Shown here piece by piece: positions 1 to 4,321 of a DNA stretch of 6,774 bases. The DNA comes from an uncultured Verrucomicrobiota bacterium (GTDB lineage: Bacteria > Verrucomicrobiota > Kiritimatiellia > RFP12 > UBA1067), in NCBI GenBank assembly GCA_946615275.1, contig CAMOHV010000061.1:1-6774 (forward strand), in the 5' to 3' direction. The notes beneath the pieces are model-generated. The model ran no database searches. It had not been told where the DNA came from and saw only the letters and a list, made by a program, of their open reading frames with translations. Position 1 is the first letter of the stretch. Each line of letters opens with the position of its first letter. The position numbers and the translations under genes are program-made.

Positions 1-1
1 G

Positions 2-904
2 AACGCGCAGAGGGCCTCGCGGCAGATCGTGGCCGTGGGCCTCAACAGGCGCGGTAACGACGCGTACCGGGAGCTCAAGAAGGCGATCGACTCCGGCAAG
101 TACGGGACATTCCGCACGGGCCGCGCCGCGCGCGTCTCGAACATATTCCCGAACGGACTCGGCAAGTGCCCGCCGTGCGATCCGCCGAAGGGCTTCGACT
201 GGGATGCGTGGCTCGGCCCGCGCGCGTTCCGTCCGTACAAGTACACGACGGCGCCCTATTTCTTCCGCTGGCATGTGGACTTCTCCAGCCAGGTGGGCAA
301 CTGGGGCGTCCACTACCTGGACGCGATGCGCTGGATGATGGACGAGAGGGCGCCGTGCGCGATCACGGCGGTGGGCGGCAAGTACTACACGCCGGAGTCC
401 GATGCCGACATCCCCGACACCATGTTCTGCATCTTCGAGTTCGCCTCAGGCAAGGTTATGGAGTTCAATGTGTTCGAGGGCGGGCGCTCCAACCCAATCA
501 AGCAGGGAGAGCTCGAGCTCGCCTCCGGCGACGCGACGGTGTTTGCGAGCCAGAGCGGATGGGAGATCGTCCCGACCACGCGCAAGGAGTTCAACAACCC
601 CGTCAACCGCCTGGAGCCGAAGAAGTACGTCTTCAAGGAGGCGCTGCTCGACGACGGCTCCGCCGAGAGCGCCACGAAGAATGTGATCGGCGACTTCCTC
701 GACCGCTGCGTTGACCGCAACCCGGCGGTCTTGTGTCCGCTAGAGGAGGGGCACCGCTCCACGTGCTTCGCCCATCTCGCCAACATCGCCTTCAAGGTCG
801 GCAAGCGCCTCGAGTGGGACGCGGACGCCGAGCGCTTCACGAACTGCGACGAGGCGAACAAGCTGCTCCACTACCAGTACCGCAACGGCTACACCCTTGG
901 GTGA
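2..904 (+). CDS. Gfo/Idh/MocA family oxidoreductase, 5'-truncated by the window edge
   Basis: This is the C-terminal part of an NAD(P)-dependent sugar or inositol dehydrogenase-like protein. The frame is open to the left edge, so the gene starts upstream; the GTG at 29 is an internal valine. The first residues (IVAVGLNRRGND) match the strand of the family just after the Rossmann nucleotide-binding domain, so roughly the first 120 residues, including the dinucleotide site and the EKP-type motif, are missing. Counting from base 2, the visible part has WDAWLGP at residues 67-73 and GNWGVHYLDAMRW around residues 99-111, whose histidine (residue 104) lies where the family usually keeps its catalytic histidine. 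A beta-sheet substrate domain (DIPDTMFCIFEF and onward) follows. The nearest relatives are the secreted or cytosolic versions common in polysaccharide-degrading bacteria. The substrate cannot be read from the sequence. It is followed after 48 bases by an exported DUF4861-like gene, suggesting a shared role in sugar breakdown (inference). Confidence 0.9.
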   Translation, partial: NAQRASRQIVAVGLNRRGNDAYRELKKAIDSGKYGTFRTGRAARVSNIFPNGLGKCPPCDPPKGFDWDAWLGPRAFRPYKYTTAPYFFRWHVDFSSQVGNWGVHYLDAMRWMMDERAPCAITAVGGKYYTPESDADIPDTMFCIFEFASGKVMEFNVFEGGRSNPIKQGELELASGDATVFASQSGWEIVPTTRKEFNNPVNRLEPKKYVFKEALLDDGSAESATKNVIGDFLDRCVDRNPAVLCPLEEGHRSTCFAHLANIAFKVGKRLEWDADAERFTNCDEANKLLHYQYRNGYTLG

Positions 905-916
905 GGCTCACGGCCA

Positions 917-938
917 TTTCAGCTTTTCAACTTCCAAC
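917..938 (+). repeat. Short heptamer-like repeat, TTYCARC type, in the gap before the DUF4861 gene
   Basis: The gap holds TTTCAGC (917-923), one extra T, TTTCAAC (925-931) and TTCCAAC (932-938). These are three near-identical 7-base units, ending just before the Shine-Dalgarno AGGAGA at 942-947. The array is short and imperfect, so chance in a C/T-rich leader is possible. It resembles in length and style the clearer array at 3756-3790 and a weaker one at 2750-2763. Confidence 0.4.
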
Positions 939-952
939 AATAGGAGAATGAC

Positions 953-1780
953 ATGAAGAAGATAATTGCAGCGGCGTCTCTTGCCATGGCGGGCGCGGCC
1001 TTCGCGGCCGTGGACTGCCGCTACGTGCCTGAGCGCATGGACGATTTCGTGTGGGAGAACGAGTTCTTCGGCGCGCGCGCGTACGGCCCGAAGGTCTCCG
1101 AGCCGGCCCCTGCCGGCGAGGGGCTCGTCTCCAGCGGATTCGACGTGTTCAACAAGGCCGTGCCGGACATCATGATGGCCGACACGCTCATCAAGGGCGT
1201 GCGCGAGAAGATCAGCTACCACAAGTTCAACGGGCGCGGGTTCGACAACTACAAGGTCTCCACCGGCCGCGGCTGCGGCGGGCTTGGGATGCTTGGGAGG
1301 GACGGCTGGCGCCACGAGGGCAACTGGAAGGCCCAGCGGGTCGTTGAGAAGACTCAGGACAGGGCTGTGTTCGAGCTGGACTACGGGGCGTACACGTTGC
1401 GCGGCACGATCGCGTCCGGCGAGCCGTTCTGCCGATTCGACGTGATCCCCAAGGGCGACGCGGTGAAGGGATTACTGCTGGGGCCTGGCATCGACGTCTC
1501 GGCGGCGCGCCAGCACGACGGCGTCCTGAAGCTCTCCGTGGAGAAGGGCTTCATCGCGAACTTCGAGCCGGAGACGGAGGGGCACGTGATGACGGCGATC
1601 GTGGTGCCGCACGAGGCGCTTCTCGCCTCGGACGACAAGGGGTGCATCTATCTTCTCGCGTCGGCTGAGAAGGGCCTCACGTACTACGCGGGCGCCGCGT
1701 GGTCCGGCGCCGGGCTCTTCAAGACGGCCGAGGACTGGCACAAGCGCGTCGCGGAGTTCGCCGCGCGGATACGGAAGTGA
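953..1780 (+). CDS. Exported DUF4861-like protein, probably linked to carbohydrate use
   Basis: This 275-residue protein has a classical signal peptide: MKK, a hydrophobic stretch at residues 4-17 and a likely cleavage after AFA (residue 18). It should be exported. There is no lipobox (V-D-C precedes Cys22), so it is probably not a lipoprotein. The mature start, with VPERMDDFVWEN at residues 25-36 and then ARAYGP, matches what I recall of DUF4861. So do the GFDVFNKAVPDIM segment, the Gly/His-rich stretch from Tyr89 to about 114 (YHKFNGRGFDNYKV and RGCGGLG) and the DWHKRVAEFAARI tail. No catalytic activity is established for the family as far as I know; members tend to occur in polysaccharide-degradation gene sets of Bacteroidota and similar bacteria. 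The start is set by AGGAGA at 942-947, five bases upstream. The next gene begins six bases after its stop, implying cotranscription. Confidence 0.78.
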   Translation: MKKIIAAASLAMAGAAFAAVDCRYVPERMDDFVWENEFFGARAYGPKVSEPAPAGEGLVSSGFDVFNKAVPDIMMADTLIKGVREKISYHKFNGRGFDNYKVSTGRGCGGLGMLGRDGWRHEGNWKAQRVVEKTQDRAVFELDYGAYTLRGTIASGEPFCRFDVIPKGDAVKGLLLGPGIDVSAARQHDGVLKLSVEKGFIANFEPETEGHVMTAIVVPHEALLASDDKGCIYLLASAEKGLTYYAGAAWSGAGLFKTAEDWHKRVAEFAARIRK

Positions 1781-1786
1781 CGTCAG

Positions 1787-2749
1787 ATGGCGATGGACAG
1801 GAACAATCCGGCTGAATTGGCGCGCGCGATCGCCGCGCTGGACGTGTGGGAGAAAGTATCCGCGCACAACTGGGCGCTTGTCTCGCAGCTTGCGGACGAG
1901 CCGTTCCTGGCCACCGTGAACCCGGCCCACGAGGGCCCCCTCAGGGGGCGGCTTCTGCTCTTCCCGGGCTTCAAGCCGTTCCGGGAGTACATGCTCGCCA
2001 AGCGCATCCCCGACTTCGGCGTGGCCACCACGCCGATGGACTTTCCGCACTTCGAGTCGGTCGGGGTGGAAGGCGGCAAGGCGGAGGTGTTCTCGTACCT
2101 TCCGGGGAAGGTGCCGTTGCCGCCGAACAAGGAGGAGAACGCGGTCCTGGGGCCGCTCCTATACGCCACGTACGGTCTTTTCATGCGCATCGAGGAGGAC
2201 CCTGAGCTCCTCATGCGCTATTCGTCCGACAACGCGATGTTCTCGCTCCGCGAGGGGCTGGACGGCAAGTGGCGCGACGCGCCGCTCAAGATCCCGCCGG
2301 ATCCGAATCCGATCTGGCAGGAGAACGTCTCGCTCGACAAGAAGAAGTGCGAGGCCGCGTCGCGCCTTCCGTTCGCAAGGGAGGAGAAGTGGGAGGCAGA
2401 CTTCATCCTCGCGCCGATGTTCCAAACGAAAGAGCCGCGTCCGCGCTTCCTCTACATCCTCGCGGCGGTGGACGCCGACACGAGGAGCCGCAAGGTGTGG
2501 ATGAAGATGAGCGTGGGCGACGGTCCCGACGCCCTCAAGCACATGTGGGAGGGGCACGCGCAGCGCTTCCTCGACGCGATCCTCGATCTGGGCAGCATCC
2601 CCGGCGAGATACACATCCGCTCCACTCGCTTTGCGCGCTTCCTGCGTCCGCTCGGCCTCCAGCTCCCGTTCAAGCTGGTGCAGCACGCGAAGCTGCCGGC
2701 ACTCGAGGCCGTGCTGGACGCCGCGTTCCGTTCCCCAAACTCGCTTTAA
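1787..2749 (+). CDS. Uncharacterised 320-residue cytosolic protein, possibly DUF6930/DUF7309-like
   Basis: The protein has no signal peptide and no membrane segment, so it is probably cytosolic. I do not recognise a characterised function. The layout recalls uncharacterised proteins annotated with DUF7309/DUF6930-type domains: a first half with WEKVSAHNW near the start, LFPGFKPF and a segment around FPHFESVG, then a second half opening with KWEADFILAPMF (from Lys201) and FLYILAAVDADTRS. It ends with a region (GEIHIRSTRFARFLRPLG, LPALEAVLDAAF) that reads like alternating strands and helices. This family match is from memory and uncertain. The second-half pattern of a strand, acidic residues and a VDADT turn could suggest an RNase H-like fold, but I cannot show a full catalytic triad. 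The start ATG at 1787 has a modest GGAAG at 1773-1777, inside the preceding gene, which favours translational coupling; a second in-frame ATG follows at 1793. The C-terminal end runs into a C/T-rich gap before plsY. Confidence 0.85.
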   Translation: MAMDRNNPAELARAIAALDVWEKVSAHNWALVSQLADEPFLATVNPAHEGPLRGRLLLFPGFKPFREYMLAKRIPDFGVATTPMDFPHFESVGVEGGKAEVFSYLPGKVPLPPNKEENAVLGPLLYATYGLFMRIEEDPELLMRYSSDNAMFSLREGLDGKWRDAPLKIPPDPNPIWQENVSLDKKKCEAASRLPFAREEKWEADFILAPMFQTKEPRPRFLYILAAVDADTRSRKVWMKMSVGDGPDALKHMWEGHAQRFLDAILDLGSIPGEIHIRSTRFARFLRPLGLQLPFKLVQHAKLPALEAVLDAAFRSPNSL

Positions 2750-2763
2750 CCCAACCTTCAACC
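2750..2763 (+). repeat. Possible two-unit heptamer (CCCAACC, TTCAACC) between the unknown gene and plsY
   Basis: Directly after the TAA stop (2747-2749) come CCCAACC (2750-2756) and TTCAACC (2757-2763). On their own the two units are weak evidence of a repeat. They are listed because they share length, C/T-rich composition and the TTYCAAC core with the gap at 917-938. Confidence 0.25.
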
Positions 2764-2776
2764 CTCTGGCACAGAC

Positions 2777-3376
2777 ATGGAAAAACAGATAGAACTGGTG
2801 GTGTGGATACTCGGCGCATACCTCGTTGGAGGCGTGCCGTTCGGATTCTTGATCGGCAAGATGCGCGGAGTTGACGTGCGTACGGTCGGCTCCAAGAACA
2901 TCGGTGCCACGAACGTCTACCGCACGGTGGGCCACAAGTGGGGTCTGCTCGCGTTTCTCTGCGACTTCCTCAAGGGATTTCTGCCCACTTTCGCGGCGAC
3001 GCGCCTTCTTGAGGCCGACTGGCCGGTAGCCGTGGGCCTCGCCTGTGTGGTTGGCCACACACTCACCCCCTACATGAAGTTCAAGGGCGGCAAGGGGGTG
3101 GCGACCGCCTTCGGCATGCTCATGGCGCTCATCCCCGCGCTCGTGGGCGCGGCGTTCGCGCTATTCGTGGTGACAGTGTGGATATCCCACTACATTTCCC
3201 TCGGCAGCTGCCTCGCGGCGGCGTTCCTCGGCGTGATGATCTGGATCCCCACGCCGCTCGCCCACGCGCGGCTGCCGCTTCAGGTCGTGATGACGCTTCT
3301 CGCCGTGTTCGTGATCTGGAAGCACCGCTCGAACATCGCGAGGCTCAAGGCAGGCACCGAGAACAAGATCTATTGA
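2777..3376 (+). CDS. plsY: Acyl-phosphate:glycerol-3-phosphate acyltransferase PlsY
   Basis: PlsY is an integral inner-membrane enzyme that transfers an acyl group from acyl-phosphate (made by PlsX) to the 1-position of glycerol-3-phosphate, giving lysophosphatidic acid, the first step of phospholipid synthesis. All three family motifs are visible. Motif 1 is GGVPFGFLIGK followed by GSKNIGATN (residues 38-46). Motif 2 is GHT around His94 with KFKGGKGVAT (101-110). Motif 3 is SLGSCLAA from Ser141. The second position of the GSGNIGATN consensus loop carries Lys instead of Gly. The length of 199 residues and roughly five to six hydrophobic segments are normal for the family. The start at 2777 gives the usual short N-terminus before the first helix, but no good Shine-Dalgarno sequence precedes it (CTCTGGCACAGAC), so initiation may be weak or coupled. 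plsX is not in the window. Confidence 0.97.
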   Translation: MEKQIELVVWILGAYLVGGVPFGFLIGKMRGVDVRTVGSKNIGATNVYRTVGHKWGLLAFLCDFLKGFLPTFAATRLLEADWPVAVGLACVVGHTLTPYMKFKGGKGVATAFGMLMALIPALVGAAFALFVVTVWISHYISLGSCLAAAFLGVMIWIPTPLAHARLPLQVVMTLLAVFVIWKHRSNIARLKAGTENKIY

Positions 3377-3401
3377 CGTGGAACGTCGTGAGGGCCGGTG
3401 A

Positions 3402-3758
3402 ATGGGCGGATGCATCGAGGAGATCGGGTATTTCCTGGCCTGGGAATGGATCAACATTGCGCTTGAATATACCTCGGTGGCATGGGTACGCCTGCCGCGC
3501 TTCTTCCTGGCGGTGGCGGGCGTCAACCTTGTTACGCATCCAGCCCTGATGTTCCTCCTGCAGAGGGTGTTCCTGGTCGATGGTTTCGCGGACGGCCCGC
3601 TGACTGTGCTTCTGTGCGAGGCGGGCGTGTTCCTCGTCGAGTGGGTGTGCCTGGTGACTGTGTACGGGCGTGCGAATGCTCGGCTCCTCTGGAAGGCGGC
3701 GCTTCTCATGAACTGCGTCAGCTTCGCCACGGGGCTTGCGCTTCTCCTGCGCGGCTAG
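3402..3758 (+). CDS. Small integral membrane protein of unknown function
   Basis: This 118-residue, strongly hydrophobic protein has about three membrane helices: residues 34-58, 66-88 and 98-116. I do not recognise a named family. Polar residues sit inside the helices in a pattern that looks conserved rather than random: NLVTHP at 42-47, two glutamates seven apart (Glu73 and Glu80, in CEAGVFLVEW) and Asn104 with Ser107 in the last helix. I recall similar N-T-P / E-V-E / N-S patterns in other small uncharacterised bacterial membrane proteins, but cannot name a family. The start ATG has GAGGG at 3390-3394 with a seven-base spacer. It lies 25 bases after plsY, so it is probably cotranscribed, but the neighbour does not reveal its role. 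Its TAG stop is also the first three bases of the heptamer array that follows. Confidence 0.75.
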   Translation: MGGCIEEIGYFLAWEWINIALEYTSVAWVRLPRFFLAVAGVNLVTHPALMFLLQRVFLVDGFADGPLTVLLCEAGVFLVEWVCLVTVYGRANARLLWKAALLMNCVSFATGLALLLRG

Positions 3759-3790
3759 TTCCTAGTTTCTAGTTTCTGGTTTCAGGTTGG
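3756..3790 (+). repeat. Degenerate heptanucleotide tandem repeat, TAGTTTC unit
   Basis: Five consecutive 7-base units can be read: TAGTTCC (3756-3762), TAGTTTC (3763-3769), TAGTTTC (3770-3776), TGGTTTC (3777-3783) and a decayed AGGTTGG (3784-3790). The two middle copies are identical and the outer ones differ by one base, except the last. The first unit supplies the TAG stop of the membrane-protein gene. The style recalls short tandemly repeated repetitive sequences of 7 bases known from filamentous cyanobacteria, but no relation is claimed. The remaining gap to 3822 shows no gene and no convincing terminator. Confidence 0.7.
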
Positions 3791-3822
3791 TGGTGAGCTA
3801 GAGAATTTCTGAGTGACCCTCC

Positions 3823-3877
3823 AATTTGAAATTTTTTCATTTTCCCCCTTGCACTGCAACGGAAAAACCGCTATTCT
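3823..3877 (+). promoter_or_regulatory. Sigma70-like promoter of the HU gene with AT-rich upstream element
   Basis: A -35-like TTGCAC (3849-3854) and a -10-like TATTCT (3872-3877) are separated by exactly 17 bases; the boxes match 3 and 4 of 6 consensus bases. Upstream lies an AT-rich stretch (3823-3840) containing the small palindrome AATTT-G-AAATT (3823-3833), which could act as an UP element or a protein site. This is the most AT-rich stretch in an otherwise GC-rich window. Transcription would start near 3884, leaving a leader of about 44 bases. Confidence 0.6.
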
Positions 3878-3891
3878 ATTAGCAAATCGCG

Positions 3892-3919
3892 AGGGATTTC
3901 CCCTTGCGGGAAACAAGGA
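3892..3919 (+). promoter_or_regulatory. HU mRNA leader with alternative hairpins around the ribosome binding site
   Basis: Two exclusive pairings can be drawn. One is TTTCCC (3897-3902) with GGGAAA (3908-3913) around a 5-base loop, which leaves the Shine-Dalgarno AAGGA (3915-3919) free. The other is CCTTG (3902-3906) with CAAGG (3914-3918) around a 7-base loop, which buries most of it. A third short pairing, AGGG (3892-3895) with CCCT (3901-3904), competes with both. The start ATG at 3928 lies eight bases after AAGGA. Regulation is inferred only from the pairing possibilities. Confidence 0.45.
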
Positions 3920-3927
3920 ACAAAAAA

Positions 3928-4233
3928 ATGGCAAAGAAAGAACTCATTCCTACCACCAAGAGTGGCATCATGCAGGCTCTCGCTGAGGCCGCCGGCATCA
4001 GCAAGAAGCAGGCTCTCGCCGTATACGAGAAGCTCCTCGACCTCGCGGTCAAGGGCGCGAAGCAGGAGGAGAAGGGCTACATGCTCCCTGGCCTCGGCAA
4101 GCTCGTGAAGAAGCAGCAGGCTGCTCGCACGGGGCGCAATCCTGCGACCGGCGAAGTCATCAAGATCAAGGCCAAGAAGGTGGTCAAGTTCCGCCTCGCG
4201 AAGGCTTGCAAGGACGCCGTCCTCGCCAAGTAA
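3928..4233 (+). CDS. HU/IHF-family DNA-binding protein
   Basis: This 101-residue, lysine-rich nucleoid protein belongs to the HU/IHF family, which binds and bends DNA as a dimer. The N-terminal half is helical (TKSGIMQALAEAAGISKKQALAVYEKLLDL). The core LPGLGKLVKKQQAARTGRNPATGE follows, with the family signature around GLGKLVK and the ARTGRNPATGE arm that inserts in the minor groove, with its conserved proline. It ends with IKIKAKKVVKFRLAKACKDAVL. The length is slightly above the usual 90 residues, with a short N-terminal extension. The ATG at 3928 is chosen over the upstream TTG at 3904 because AAGGA (3915-3919) precedes it correctly and the first residues then read MAKKEL. It has its own promoter and terminator, which fits a strongly expressed single-gene unit. 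Whether it is a homodimeric HU or one of several paralogues cannot be told. Confidence 0.95.
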   Translation: MAKKELIPTTKSGIMQALAEAAGISKKQALAVYEKLLDLAVKGAKQEEKGYMLPGLGKLVKKQQAARTGRNPATGEVIKIKAKKVVKFRLAKACKDAVLAK

Positions 4234-4242
4234 TGCTTCCCT

Positions 4243-4258
4243 TGCATCGCATGATGCA
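4243..4258 (+). other. Small hairpin between the HU stop codon and the terminator
   Basis: TGCATC (4243-4248) pairs with GATGCA (4253-4258) around GCAT. It lies directly upstream of the terminator hairpin and may help protect the 3' end of the HU transcript. No T run follows it, so it is not a terminator itself. Confidence 0.4.
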
Positions 4259-4261
4259 GCG

Positions 4262-4290
4262 AAGGCGCGGTGTTGAACCGCGCCTTTTTT
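4262..4290 (+). terminator. Intrinsic terminator of the HU gene
   Basis: A perfect 10-base stem, AAGGCGCGGT (4262-4271) with ACCGCGCCTT (4277-4286), encloses the loop GTTGA and is followed by an unbroken T run from 4285 to 4290. This is a textbook Rho-independent terminator. It ends only 31 bases before the next start codon. Confidence 0.93.
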
Positions 4291-4321
4291 GTGGAGAGCG
4301 GTTTTTCAGGAGACAGAGAAG

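Noticed and set aside
29..31. GTG as start of the first gene
   Set aside because: The frame continues to the window edge and the upstream residues fit the family, so this is an internal codon of a truncated gene.
1010..1020. Lipobox at Cys22 of the DUF4861-like protein
   Set aside because: The residues before the cysteine (A-V-D) do not fit the lipobox, and a normal signal peptidase site lies just upstream.
2159..3058. 299-residue minus-strand frame across the unknown gene and plsY
   Set aside because: Composition is typical of an antisense shadow, and it overlaps plsY, whose identity is certain.
3801..3813. AGAA-T-TTCT hairpin as terminator of the left operon
   Set aside because: The stem is only four AT-rich pairs around one base, with no T run after it.
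3897..3917. H-type pseudoknot in the HU leader (loop CTTG pairing with CAAG right after the hairpin)
   Set aside because: Both connecting loops would be of zero length, which is sterically unrealistic. Exclusive hairpins are the more likely reading.
3904..3927. Upstream TTG start giving eight extra residues to the HU protein
   Set aside because: The TTG lies inside the leader hairpin and has no ribosome site, while ATG 3928 has AAGGA at eight bases.
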